Source: Beta vulgaris subsp. vulgaris | Lineage: Eukaryota > Streptophyta > Magnoliopsida > Caryophyllales > Amaranthaceae | Length of the DNA: 64,000 nucleotides | NCBI RefSeq assembly: GCF_026745355.1 | Contig: NC_079207.1 | Coordinates: 15,138,150-15,202,149 of the forward strand | Direction of reading: 5' to 3' | In this document: one piece after another, positions 1 to 14,200 of the stretch | How the letters are laid out: each line of letters starts with the position of its first letter | Numbering within the stretch: position 1 is the stretch's first letter | Position numbers and translations under genes: made by a program | Notes under the pieces: model-generated | What the model was told of the DNA's origin: nothing | The model's input: the letters and a program-made list of their open reading frames with translations, nothing else | The model's database searches: none

Positions 1-877
1 TTTCATGTCCAGATACAGCCTTTCGTTTTTCAACACTGCAAAGATATAGGCCTTATTCTTCTTTTTGTTTTCTTATTTCTTGCTTCTGCGTCATTTACCT
101 GGTGTTTCGCTGTATTGATGGATTTAATTGGTGTACATGTTTTGAACTCAGTGCTCGATTATTTTGTTTTAACGATGACATAATAAATAATGTCTTAAAG
201 AGTTTGTAAAAAGACGTTTCCTTGGCAAAGCGTATCTGTCTTTGATTTCAGTTTGCTTTTCTTTTTGAGCTCTTATCAGTAGGTTGCTCTTCTTTCTGAA
301 CTGTAATCAGTGTTATTCTGAAGCATCAAATAACAACTTTAGTATGGTCAAGCAAGAAAGACTACGTCCATATCCATATGGATTATATAGCACTGAATGC
401 TTTTATTAACACCTCAAGCTGGCTATGCATCGTCGTCCCATATGCTAGTTGGTCTTGGAGCAGGATTCTTTTGCTTGTTCAAGTACAGGTTTACAGCAAT
501 GCCTTCTTCTAAATTTAATCAGTAATAACCCTCCATCCTCAATATTCGGAAAGCAACGAGTTAAAGCATGCTTTTCAACCAAGCATGCTTTATTCAAGGA
601 AAGGCATTCGGTTTCAAACTCCAGAAACGTTTTCTTTTTCTGTTATTCATGTACTTGTCCATAGTTCAGATGACTAGACTCCTTTTACTTTCCATGTGGC
701 TTACAGTCCCTAAACTCTAAAGGCCTAAACTGCTTTTTGTGAAGGAAAACAAAATTGATTTTATAGTAATTCATTAATTTTGAGGAAATTAAAAGCACAA
801 CCGTTTACTGGTTTAGAGGTCCTGTACGAAAAAAATCCCTTAACGTGCAGCTCCCATTCCGAATCAAAGAGAAACTC
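1..877. other. Intergenic DNA, no gene recognised
   Basis: Pyrimidine-rich and AT-rich sequence without a convincing reading frame, splice-linked exons or RNA gene. The longest open frame (449-664, 71 codons) has no recognisable motif. It could be the 3' flank of a gene outside the window, but nothing in the sequence proves this. Confidence 0.5.
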
Positions 878-880
878 TAA

Positions 881-1178
881 GGGGTCATTTGGTTCAAAAT
901 AAGGAATGGAAAGGGAATGGAATGGGATGAAAGGATGGAATGGAAATGGAATGTGTTACTTTAGACACTTATTTGTTTTGATGTAGGAATGGAATAATTG
1001 GCCTAATGACTCCCTTACTTTTTGTTTCCTATGGTGTGAGGAGGGTTTCAAGATGGGGGAATCAAAATTGGGCTAGTAAGGGAGTGACAAAAATGGATAA
1101 CCCAACCAAACATAAAATAAGGGAGTGTGTTACCTCAATCCGTTTCCAAGCCTAAAATATTTCCAACCAAACGGACCC
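881..1178. mobile_element. Tourist-like (PIF/Harbinger) MITE
   Basis: The element starts GGGGTCATTTGGTT and ends with AACCAAACGGACCC, whose reverse complement matches the start at 11 of 14 positions. It is flanked by TAA on both sides (878-880 and 1179-1181), the target duplication typical of Tourist/Harbinger elements. It is 298 bp with no coding capacity. Its interior has GGAATGGAA-type purine repeats. The assignment rests on terminal inverted repeat plus TSD. Confidence 0.7.
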
Positions 1179-1181
1179 TAA

Positions 1182-2249
1182 GAGAAGACCATGCTACCAG
1201 TCCTAGCTGGCACCGAAGCCAAGGGAAAGAGAAACGATATTTGTTTAAAATATTGAGAATATAAATATAACTTTCGGATTCTAATATGCAACCACTAATA
1301 TGATTTTCAACAAAAATATGAGTAGAAAATTATTTACTTTAGGCAAACACAATTCACATTCATTATGCAATTGAAGTCCAACTAACACATAGCATTTCAT
1401 ATTTTTCTTACTTATATATTGACTCACACAGTTTGAGATTCCCCTTTGAGTGGGTTTAGGGTGGTCGTCCCTCTTGGCAATTGGGGGGGGGGGGGGGAAT
1501 TCCTGAACTAAAATCACATGTTATTTGATTTAATCCAGCTCGTCTTTGCATTATGAAAGTTCAAATTCAATTATAGGTTCAGTCATAATTGGATTTTATT
1601 TCATATAAATTGTTATGAAGATCAATAATTTTTATTCATATGATTCTCGTATCATATTGCGAAAATGCGATTTTTTCATTGCACCTTCAAGCAACTTAAT
1701 CTCATGCGAGCCGAGATAGGATCATGTGATCTTGGCTACAATTATAAATTTATGACCGTGGGTAATAATAATCAGATCTAATGAGGGAGTATAAGTCAAG
1801 TTTAATATATTTATAAAGGTGCATCCTCTTCTACTTTAATAATAAGTTATGTGTAAATTGCAATAAGTTAAGATCAATTTAAAAAGTTTCGACTACTTTT
1901 ATTGAAAAAAATTCTAAAAAAAAAGAAACCTCAAAAGAAGGAAAAAAAACACTTCTAAAAAAAAACTAATCTTGTTAGCCCTTAATCTCTTATGTTTATC
2001 CAAGAGACCCAGATTGACACTCCAAAAGCTGCATCAAAGACTTGCTAGCTCAGACTCCTGCTTACATCAAAAGAGCTTTAATCAGATAATGATATAAATA
2101 GGAGTACTAAATATAAAACAATATAGTACTAATAGAGCTTCTATCATACGACTAAATAAATAGTCCCACAGTTCTAGGATACTGTACCCTTTAAAGTTGA
2201 TACTTCCGTCATACTTTGTTCATTCACAGTTTGGTATCAATAGCAAAAA
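1182..2249. other. Upstream flank of APP1
   Basis: AT-rich sequence with a 15-base G run at 1483-1497 and several A runs. It presumably contains the APP1 promoter and 5' leader, because the APP1 start codon follows at 2250, but I see no unambiguous TATA box at a convincing distance. No other gene is seen. Confidence 0.45.
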
Positions 2250-5200
2250 ATGGCGGACAAACTCTCAGCTTTGAGAACTTTAATGGCTTCTCACTCTCCT
2301 CCTCTTCATGCTTTAATCGTTCCTTCTGAAGATTATCATCAGGTTTCTTTCTCTCTCTACTTCACACTAGTTATAATTCATTAGTTTTTTTCGCCATTGA
2401 AATCCTGTTTTTTTTTCCGCTTTTTATTTGATGTTGACTTTACAATTTTAGTTGTTTGTGTAAAATACTGATCGATATCGAATTGCAGAGCGAGTATGTC
2501 TCTAATCGTGATAAAAGGCGGCAATTTATTTCAGGATTTTCCGGAAGTGCTGGTAAGTATAATTGCATCTTAAAGTCAAATTCTCTATTTCTTCAATCAT
2601 TGAATATTTAGCGTGACAGATTGGATTCCCTTGTTTTTCTGATTGATAATTGATTAAGCAATTCAAATGAGGTTTCTTTGGAGTTCAATTGTTTTGTCAT
2701 TGTTTAATAGTGATTTATTGACTGATGATGATGATCAGTAGGTCATGCCATTAATTTAATAGGAAAAAAAGCGTTCGTCTTGACTCTTGATTGGTGAATT
2801 TCTACTTGCTGTTTTAGCCATTAGCATGAACATGTGGTTTTTGATTCATCATCAATGCCTCACACAAGTTTCCTGTTGGCATTGTGTAATTATTGGTGGT
2901 ATTGCCGTTTTTGATTCCCTAGGTTGAATCTGGGAAGTAACAAAATAAGTTGCTGGAGCAATATATTTCATTTTTATTATCACACGACAAGGATTTAGGC
3001 TGATCATGGTTTATGATGATTTAAAATTCGAAACGAGCCCTAATTTTAGGTGCCTTGTACCTTTGAGAGCTCTTTTTACATAGCACTTTCTTTCTCACTC
3101 TTTATCCAGATTGATATAGGTATTACAAGTAGTTCTGTCATTGTGGAAGTGTAGTTGCTCTTGTTCTGAGCTTCTGTTGTTTGTCCCTGTTCAACAGAAA
3201 TATTAGGCAGTGGGTCTGGGTTGGATGAGCCATGGAGATTCTCCAAGCTTCTAATTGTTGTGATTTCTTTTATGTCTTGATGAAAGAGTTGGTTCTGTTC
3301 TGTCTCAGACTCTCAGTTATGTTGTTCTATTTTATACGACTTTTTAGGGAGGGGAACTCATTCGTGCTACTTTGATATTTGTTGAACTTTTTAAAACAGT
3401 GTATACATAATGAAACTAGTTTGACCTGTGACTTCACGAACATCTTCATTTATAGTTATGTTAATGCTTGCATGGGCTTATTCTTTCAATTGAATTGGAT
3501 TGGATTTTCTAGATTTCTCAGTAGTTCTCTTTTTTTCCAGGTTTGGCCCTTATAACAACGAACGATGCACGGCTTTGGACCGACGGGAGGTATTTCTTGC
3601 AGGCGGAGAAACAGCTGAGTACTCAGTGGAGGCTTATGCGTATGGGAGAAGATCCTGCAGTAGAAATCTGGATGGCAGATGTGAGTGTATTATTTCATTG
3701 TATCATTTTAAATAGTAAAAAATGATAGGAGAAGACTGGGAATTGTTTTTAGTTGCCTCTCTTCATTCTAATTTACTTAGGTTTTGATTTCTCCTCCTTT
3801 CCCTATGCGATGAACCTTCTTGCTTGCTGTTAGGATTAAGAGTTAAATTGGAAGCTCCATTGATTATATATAATGCTGTATGGACTGATTTATCTCAGAG
3901 AGTAGGCTGCAAATGCTGAAGTGAAGTTGCCTTTATTAATTAATATCTATTGTCTACAGAATCTTCCAGAAGAAGCTGCTATTGGCATTGACCCCTGGTG
4001 TGTATCAATAGACACTGCACAAAGATGGGAGCGTGCACTTGAGAAGAAGCGACAAAAGTTGGTTTCAACCTCGAATAATCTTGTCGACCAAATATGGAAA
4101 GACAGGCCAGAAACTGAGGTAAAACCCGTCAAGGTGCAACCACTGGAGTTTGCTGGACGCACAGTTGCTGAGAAGTTACAAGATGTAAGGGGAAAACTTA
4201 CGCAGGAGAAAGCACATAGTATTGTTATCACTGCGCTTGATGAGGTAATTAACTTACTGTTTTGTGTTATATATGTGGATTCCCCTTTGTTTATTCTGAA
4301 ATAAGCTTAACTTATTTATATATGTTTACTAGGATACTCCCTAACTAACTTGCGCAGGATTTTTTTTGTCAGAAAGGACCTAATAAAATGCAAGTTTTGT
4401 GGGGAAGGACCTAATAAGTTTTTTTTTTTGTCAAAAAGGACCTAATAAAATACTTCTGATTGTGAACATGAACTACTTTATGAATTTCCAGCCAAATTTA
4501 CCATTTACTGGCGTTGACCCTTTTTTTTACCCCTAGTCGACTCTTTAATGTTCTGTTTCTATTACCGTAATATTAGGAGGAGAAGAGAAATTACCGTAAA
4601 ATTAAGAACCCTAATTTGCGATTTTGGGAAAAACGTATAATAGGAGCCCTAAATTTCAAAAACCCTTAAACATTGAGAGAGAAAAATTTGAAGAGCAAAA
4701 CATACTTTGGATTTGATGAAGGTTGCAGGATAAGATCGAATAGGTTGATGCTTCCCTTCAATGGAGATTGCGCTGTTGGGAGGAAAGTGTGAGAATTCAA
4801 TATGTTTTAGTTAAAATAGGAACAAAACATTAAAGAGTCAACAAGGGGTAAAAAGAAGGGTCAACGTCGGTAAATGGTAAATTTGGCCGGAAATTCATAA
4901 AGTGGTTCCTGTTCACAAACGGAAGTATTTTATTAGGTTCTTTTTGACAATTTTTTTTATTAGGTCTTTCCCCACAAAATTTGTATTTTATTAGGTCCTT
5001 TCTGACAAAAAACCCTTTGTTTATTTCCCCTTGTTTTCCTTGTTCATATATACATTATTACTTGTCTCTGGTGCTGTGCGCTTAGTTGTTCAGTCCTATC
5101 AGACACAACATCTCTGACAAAGTTCCACAATCTAAGAGGGGACTTCAATTATCATTAGATTGTTATTAAAAATCTGTCAGGTTTCTGATGTTTCTGGTGA

Positions 5201-8200
5201 ACTTGCATGCAGGTTGCTTGGTTATACAATGTTCGTGGTAATGATGTTTCATATTGTCCAGTTGTTCATGCTTTTGCTGTAGTAACATCAGCAGCAGCAT
5301 TTTTCTATGTGGACCAGCAAAAAGTATCTCCTGAGGTTAGTCTCTGCTTTGAGCAGTTTGCAGCTAAGATATGTGATGGTAGGATCAATAAAGATTGTGA
5401 ATATCTGATCTCACAAACTAAAAAATTACACTACCTATTTGAAAAAGAAGGATAAATAGTAAATAGTTACATCCCCACCTACAGGGAGTAACTTCATAGT
5501 CTTGGGCTCTGAGTCAAAGATCATCATGTTGATAAGCGGTATGATCAACTTAACTCTAGGATATGTTGAAAGTTTTTGGAACAAGCTGTTTCATGTTTCC
5601 TTTTGGAAATGATTAATGTTTCACGTGCATTAAGTTGCGCCTAATTGGTCATATAGAAACCCAACTCACCAAGAAACAGAAAGTTAGGAAATAGCAATCT
5701 TTTTCAGATGGAAGGAATATCAATTTGTTTTTTGTTTTGCTTTTTTTTTTTCCTTGGGGGGGGGGGGGTGTATGGTTCCTGGAATCAAGGACCATGATTC
5801 CTTTAGTGTTTGGTTTACCTTTTTTCTATTCTTCTCTTCTCTTCACTATATCTAATCTGATGAGTTTATATCAAGACTTGTATTTGATGTTGCCTAAAAT
5901 GTGGAGCTTTTTGCTGCAGAAATTGAGTGAAAGAAAAGGGGTTACTTGTCCTCGTGAAATGCGCAGACAGTAGGTGTAATAATTAAAAAAAATGATTTAT
6001 CTCCAGAAGATACTTTGAACCTTTTTATTCTTTTCTTTTCTGGGGACAACCTACGAGACTTTTTTGGTTGCACCACAATGCCACTCGCCAGAATACGATG
6101 GTTTGATTCTATATTCTCGCGCATCATGCACACAGTATATATTGTTTTCCTCCTTTTGCTCGAGCTTTTCAACACAATGCTCACCTTCATTACAGTGCCA
6201 TATTTCCAGTTTCTTTTTGCCACCTTCCTTTCTCTCTAGTCTTTTCATTTTAACTACTTCAAGGACCTCCTTGGCTTTCCCTTTTCATCTCTAGAAACCA
6301 ATCCACCTCTTACGTGTACGATTCTTGCGTGGTCATTACTACTTTCTTGTTTTTATCCAAGTGCAACAAATTTTATGCTCGAGCTCTCTCAAGTTCAAGT
6401 ATTAGATTCTTAAAAAATTTGTTTTGACTCTTTTTTGAGGAATTGGATGGCATAGAAGATTCATTTGTTGAATAGCCCACAAGAAGGCACATATATTTAG
6501 GGGTTTTAGAAAGAGATTTTTTGGGTTTGGGGGGTGGAAAAATGGAACTTTTTGTGGTTTTGGTAGCGTGACGAGAAGACAGTCTTGATGATTGGCTGAG
6601 GGATAACATGATTATTAATTGGGAGCACTAAATGTACACGTATATTAAACAACCATTACCTTAGAAAATACAAGTACAACCTGCAAGAGGAGCCAGTCAA
6701 TTACACCCCAAAATTAAAGGCTAGGCAATTTGAGCATTTTACAAGAAAGAAACATTGAAAACCCAAAAAACCCTAACCTACAACTAATTCTGAAACTTAG
6801 TCTTTAAACTATATAAACCTAAAATTAGTTAAGCTACTCGAGGTTGGTGCCAATTACTTGATGGACTACAAAGTGGTTTACTTGATGCTGTAGAGAAGGG
6901 AACAAAAAGTTATGATGGTAGTAGAGGAAAAGGCACAGGAGCCCAATAAAGGGATTTTAATATAAAGCAGGAAAAAAGAGGGGAAAATCACACATACGTT
7001 GCATGCAAGGAGTCAACACAAGTAAAGTGGGTTAAAGCCTTGGATTTTGGTGACTGGTATTGTGGTACAACTAAAAAGGTCTATAAGTTTCCTTGCGGAT
7101 GAGGTTATAAAGGGTAGATCCGTAGATTTCGTAAAACATCACTAGTAAAAAAGGTTCATAAACAAACTTTCCAATAATTAATCATCAGCCATTGCGTTTT
7201 TCATTTAACCATCCTTATGGTGTAACATGCTATAAACAATGAGTCGGTATTTAACTAATACTTCCTGTGGTAACGCTTTTACCTATTTCTTTTGGGCATA
7301 TAAATTAAGGAGGACTGAAGGAGTAATTTTTTGTCGAGGAGACAGAAAATGTTGGTTTGATTGGATATACCGCGTAATATAGTATTGAGGAAAGAGAAAA
7401 AGTATCATGATTGGTGACAAGGACCGAAGAGAGGGAAAAGGTAGATTTAACGGGGAATAGAGAATGATTTCAACCGAGGATAGAGAACAAGTAGAAAAGT
7501 TGAGATATGATCCCAACCCAAAAAAGGAAATGAGTGAAGTGTTTTGAGACATCACATGATAGAAAAATGGCTAAAGTTCTATAAAAAGAGGTAAAAGGTA
7601 GATTTGTTAACATAGTGGGAATACGATTAAATTATTATGAAAGTGTCCAGTAAATATTACCTTAAAGTCTAATGCAGTTAGGAAAGGAAGAAATTACGTC
7701 ATAGGATAAATTGGCAATAGTGAAATAGTTTCAATTAATTTCAAGTCAATTTCCACTTAAATTGTGTCAATTTAAAGTTTTATACCCGTATTCTCGTATT
7801 CAATTTCAATATCCATTCTGCGTTCCATACTTGAATGGCTTTCAGGTAATATCTCAAATGAAGAAGAACAATATTGAAGTCCGAGACTATGACGCAGTTA
7901 GTGCAGATGTTGACCTGCTTGCATCCAATCAACTTGATTCTTCCTTGTCAGTTAATGCTGCTGAAGATAAAGCTGTGTCTGGTACAACACCAGAACATAA
8001 AACTGGGGACATGCGAAAAGAATGTAACTTCGTTTGGATGGACCCTCGCTCATGCTGCTATGCTCTATATTCCAAACTCAAGTCTGATCAGGTCTTTTTG
8101 CAGCAGTCTCCTTTGGCTCTTGCAAAAGCTTTGAAGGTAACACTTTTATCTTGTCTGTATGTTTGATGGAGGTATTAATGCTTACTTTTCTTGAAAGAAG

Positions 8201-11200
8201 TGCACAGGGATCCCAGTTTGTTTGGTGCACTGCACGTTATTTATTAGTTAAAATTGTATTAATGGTTTTAATAGCAAACCTAAGAGTGCAATGTCTTCAA
8301 TGGTTGTGGATTCAACTCCTCCAGAAGGTTCACTTCCTCTCGTATTTGATGGGATAGAGGTCTAAAGGGAAAATTCCTATTCTTATTAAGTTTCATATAA
8401 TTATTTATGTACAATTTTTTTCTTACATTTATAAATTCTTCTCTTGTAAAGAGGATCTTTGTATCCATGCTAGATTGCTAGTCAAACTATTAGGTACTCC
8501 CTCCAATCCAAAATGAACTTCACACTTGCTTTTTACTATCTCTATGACTAACTTTGAAGTGAATCTAACAACTAAAAGATCCCATTGGTAATGTGTTATG
8601 GTGTCTTGTTAAAGTTGATGAAGTTTGACCTTAAGAAACCAAGTATGAAGTTCATTTCATGAAGGAGTGAGTGGATCATAGGAGCCATACACATGATGCT
8701 AGTCATTTCTGTGAACTCTCTTGGTTTTTGCAAATTTGTTTCAAAACCGTTTGAGAAGTATGAAATTACAAAAAAAAAAAGGAGAAAGATGGAAGTGGAA
8801 GATAAACAGATGGGGATGTAATGGTAAAATCCTGTCACTAAAATTTTAACTGGGATGGAGAAAGGGCATAGAGGATTTGATTTTGATGGCAGTCTCTTGG
8901 TGAACTCTTAAATCTGGCTTTGTTTGATTTCCCTTGAGTAAAGTTGGGTCAAGTAAGCGTTCTCTTCCATTCTTCTTTGAGCTTCTGCTGCATTAAATTT
9001 TTTCATTCTCATTCTGAAATGTATGTTTCCATATACATATATAAAGGATCTTGGGACCATAGAAAAAACCACTGTAGTGTTGTTGCATAAGCTGCACATT
9101 GCGGGCGTTACAATGCGCTTCTTGTTCATCGCAGCGTGAATTGAAAAAAACACACAATCCACTTTATCATTGTATTTCATTCTTGTTCTGAAATGTATAT
9201 TTCCCATATACATATATAAGGATCTTGGGACCATAGAAAAAACCACTGTAGTGTTGTTGCATAAGCCGCACGTTGCGGGCGTTACAGCGCGCTTCTTGTT
9301 CATAGCAGCGTGAATTGGAAAAAATAAAAACAATCCAGTTTATCATTGTATTTCAAGAGTTTTGGAGAACATTTTACTGATTAGGGAAGTATAGTTTGAT
9401 GTGTACCTTTTCAAACGCTATCTTGTTATTATGTGTGCTTTTTTTTTTTTGAGGGGGTCTTGTTATTATGTGTAGAAATTCTATTATCTAACCGTTTATA
9501 GTGACTAAAATATGAGTACAATGTTATCTTAAATGTGCATAAGAGCATCCACCACCATGAAAAAAAAAAGTTCATTCCCCTCTCTCTACAACTTTCTCTC
9601 TCATCATCCAAAAAAATGTCATGGCTCATGACCAAATTCACAAAATCATCCCACCCATGACATAAAAAAAGTACATCAGTTTTCTCTCTCCTACTTTTTA
9701 CTTCAAAATTTTTTTTAAAGTGTTTCCTAATATGGCAAAATGGATATCATTTTATAGATCTCAAAAAAATATGACCATTGGTATTTTTTTTATTTTTTAG
9801 ATTTGTATGTTTTAAAATATAGCCATTTTTATTTGGCAAATACATTGATTAAACAATTTCCCACCACTTGGTGGGGCGCCCACTTTTTTCATGACATAAT
9901 TTTTTTTTGTTCACCATGTGACTAATTCCTTGGTTGGTCACAATGTGACCAGAAATGTTTTGTAGCTTGTTTATGATGGGGGTGATCTTTTTTGTTTTTG
10001 ATTTTCATGAACTATTTTTGTTCATGGTGGTGGTCTGGTGGATGCTCTAACAGTTTTAGAAACGGGTTATAATGACTAATATGGTAAATAAATGGTCTGT
10101 AACAGATGTAGCGCCATAGTGGTGTAATGAAAATAATACTTTACATTACAAATTCGTTAAAGAATGGTTTATGTAATGAAGCGTCTAGGTTTAGATGTTT
10201 ATTTTAAAATTTTCTTTTGAAGCAATGCAATCATATTCGTAATTTAGAAACTTCTCTATTTTCCCCATTTCCTCTAGGAACCAATTTGGTGATATACAAA
10301 CAAAGCCTAGTTTGCTTGGTTAGTTCGTAATGAACTAATAAGATCAATGACAAATTGGGGTTTTCTAAACATTGAATGTTACCATCTCGTATAATCTAGT
10401 CATACTTCTACTCTTAGAGCCTTCAATTATTAGCCTTTTTAGATTTTAGACATGTTCTTGCTATTTGTAAGACGACTTTTTGCTGACTAATGCATAGAGA
10501 ATTTCAGAATTCTGCCGAAATGGAAGGTTTGAGGAATGCGCATATGCGGGATGGTGCAGCTGTTGTGCAGTTCCTTGTGTGGCTTGAGCAGCAGGTAGCT
10601 GGTTGCAAACACGCATATCTTTTGTACTTAAATTTATAATGAAATATATTACTAACTTTTTAGGAGCACATCATTAATGAATTACTGAAAAAGAGAACCA
10701 TGTTATTTGATAGCTGGTTTTATTAATGAACCATTGAACCTACTTATTACTTGTGATAAACCTGATTTTGCAAGTAACGGATTTACTTGAGTGTAAATAA
10801 ACATGTGAAATGGAAAAAGACAAAAACTTGTATCACTTTATGAACATAAATAAATGGACTTCTATGGTTCAGGAGCTTATTATAACTGATGAACTAAAAT
10901 GTTTAATTGATGTACATGTATTTCAGATGATAAACGAAGCTTCATATCTCTAATGAACTTGACACATGCCTAATGAACCCATTCTTAATTTGTAATGAAC
11001 TTGTTATATTGTGTGATAAACGGACAAACCTGCTTTAAACATATTTTTTAATTGTTCTCTAGCCTAGGTAACCCTAAGGGGCTGTTTGGCTCGGGGTAAT
11101 CAGGAAAATAAGAGGGTATTGTTCCCTTACTTCACCTTTTAGGTGTTAGCCAATCATCTATTTGTTCCCTTTCTCCAATTTGTTCAACATATCCATTAAT

Positions 11201-14200
11201 CTTGAATCTTCACCTCTCTGAATACCCAGTTTTTTAAAACCACAAATCCATTATTCTCGAATCCATTTAATTATCATTCTGTTATTCCCTCCGTTCTTCC
11301 CTGTTTGATTTCCACGCTTATAAAGGAACAAAGCAAAGATGATAGGGTGATAGTACTGTATGAGTAGTTGTTGGGAGGATAAGAGCAAACGAGGGGAAGA
11401 AAAAAAAAGATACACACCAAAATTGAAAGAGGGAAGACCCAAAAAGAGGAAGTGTTTTTACAAGATATGGTAAGCGTCCTTTTTATGTTTCAAAGAGCTA
11501 AAATTCAAAATTTGCAGATGCAGGAGCTTTATGGGGCTCCTGGTTATTTCTCTGAGGCTGAGACAGAAAGGAAAAAACCTTCGTAAGTAGTCTATTTTTC
11601 TGTCAATGCTAAATTCACTTTTACTTTTTCCTAGTATAAAATTATTAATGATTGATCTTAGCATAAGAATTTGGGAACTATATCATGTCATCATTCATAC
11701 AGATCTTAGTGAAGGGGATGATTTATTTCTCACTCTATATTGGGCTTCTGTGCATGTGAAATGAACATAACGTGGACATTTGGATGCATGCCTGCACTCT
11801 ATGTCTGTTTCTCATGCACGTTCTCCACTACATTAATTTTTTTTTGGTCTTTTTCTTTTGCTGATTTGGCATGTTTGATTCGTATGGCTCACCGTTTTTC
11901 CATTCCCTCTTACTCCTGGGAATATTTGCAGGGAAGCACAGAAACTGACGGAAGTCTCAGTAAGTGACAAGCTAGAAGGTTTTCGTGCATCAAAGGAGGT
12001 AATAACTTTCACACTAGATTGTAGTTTTTATGGCTTATGCAGTTGATTGCTTATTATGGTTGAGCCAATAGTAATTGCTGCTGCTACATCAGAATCTATT
12101 TATGAGAAAACTTGGATTTTTATTGTTCTATTTCAATTCTTTGATCCATTAAGCAAGATTTTTTATCAACCTTGTATACTGAACTGATTGACCCACGATT
12201 TTATAACAAACAAATGGCAGATGACAGTATATAGAGGTATCTGATTTGGTCCTATAAATAGTCTCTTGGGAAAATGAATATTCTTTTAATTCATTGCATC
12301 TTCAGCATTTTAGGGGGCTGAGTTTTCCTACCATCTCATCTGTTGGTCCAAATGCGGCTATTATTCATTATGGGCCTGATCCTGAAACTTGTGCTGAGAT
12401 GGATCCAGATCGAATTTACCTGTTTGATTCAGGAGCACAGGTAGACCAACATCTTTATTTAAGCAGCTTGTATGATCATGTTGGCTGATACTCAAATTAT
12501 CCTTGTTTATGATATTTTGTTTTGTATTGACATGGTTGGGTGGCCTGTAAAAGTATCAAGATGGAACAACTGATATAACTCGGACAGTGCATTTTGGGCA
12601 ACCTTCTGCCCATGAGAAGACATGCTACACAGGGGTATGTATCTATAGTGCATAATGCTGAACACCTTGTTTCTTGATCCACTTTATAACTATGAATGGA
12701 CATGACTATTAGCATAGTGCATAGGATACTTGATTTAATCCACACTGATAATTTGTGAGTTGGCCAGATGTTTTCTACATTTGGATATATGATCTAAGTG
12801 AAAGTGAACTCTCATATATGATGTTACTTCCTATTTGCCAAATCAACTGTAGCATGCACTTTTCAACTTGGAATGATTTGAAAAAATTGCTTTCTCTGTC
12901 TTTCCCCCCCTGTTTGATAACAGTTTATTCTCTGCTATCTCACACACAACACTTATATGAAAGCTTTTCTTGCAAAGTGCTGCTTCATTGTATAAATCAT
13001 CATTTTGTCTGAAAACTCTCATATAATGTCTCGTGTTATATTACGGCATTTTGTGTCATTTTCCAAGTATAACGTGTCATTTTTATATGTGCCATGACGA
13101 TCTGCTCATTTTAATGTCAATTTTCAGAATTTCAGTTTCATTTTTATTATGTCATTTATACAGTATCAATTTTTTATTTTTATTTTGTGTCATTTTCACA
13201 AATGTCATCTGTAACACACACACATGTTGGAGCTTCTCTAATTTAGAAGGGGAGATAGTTTGTTTAACATCAGAGGATAAAATCAAGGCTAATCCCTGAA
13301 CTATTTTCTTATGCTGAATTTTGTAAGACTCATTTGGTTATCATTGACTCTTATCAAAGAAGCTAGATTATAACCCATTGGTCAATAGCTTTTTTGTTGT
13401 TTGGCCTGACAGGAGAAAGCCATTGATTCTATGTGATAGGTTCAACTCCCCTCCCTTGGTTCCTGTGTTCCTGACCATACTAATTGCCATGGTTGCTGTC
13501 TATAACGGCCTCCTAACTCAATGACTCTTTTGTCGTGTCTGCTGTTTCACTTAGCATGGCTATTTTATCTTCTGTTCACCTAGATTTTAAACCACCTCCT
13601 TAGGTTTCTATGTTCTTGACTATGGAGTTGCAATTTCATCTCTTGGTTTGATCATACTAATATATAGGTTCACTGGCTACAACTGCCACCTAACAAAGTG
13701 ACTCTTCAACTTTTTCTCTTGTTTCACCTAGCAAGATAATTATCTGCAAACAATCTGCTACTTGGTTTGAATAATTTATTAAAACCAATCCATGATTTAT
13801 TTGGAAGATTTGAGACTAGCTTTGACCTTGTTTAGTCCCTGTTTCTAATCCCTTAGGGTGCATTGGGTTTATGTCCAGCAACAGCATATAACTTGGAGGA
13901 CTATGTGTTCCTGATATATCTTAGGCTCTTTCCATCCGTGCCACTAATTATCTTTGGAGGAACAAATCTTAGGTCCTATGCACTGGAAGCACTACCAATG
14001 TCCTAATGCATTTGAATTAGGGGTCCTCATCATCAGGGTACCAATATTCTTACGTCTGTCTCTGTAGTTGGTACTAAAGGTTAAGGACCCATGTATTATG
14101 TTCTTCATAACAACAATACCAGAATGGCAGATTTGTTAACACAAAAGGATACATGAACCAAAATTTTCATTTTCACGAGTCAATCATGTTAATCCTTCTC

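Noticed and set aside
8908..9333. 141-codon open frame on the - strand
   Set aside because: It runs through a tandem duplication inside an APP1 intron, repeats itself and has no family motif.
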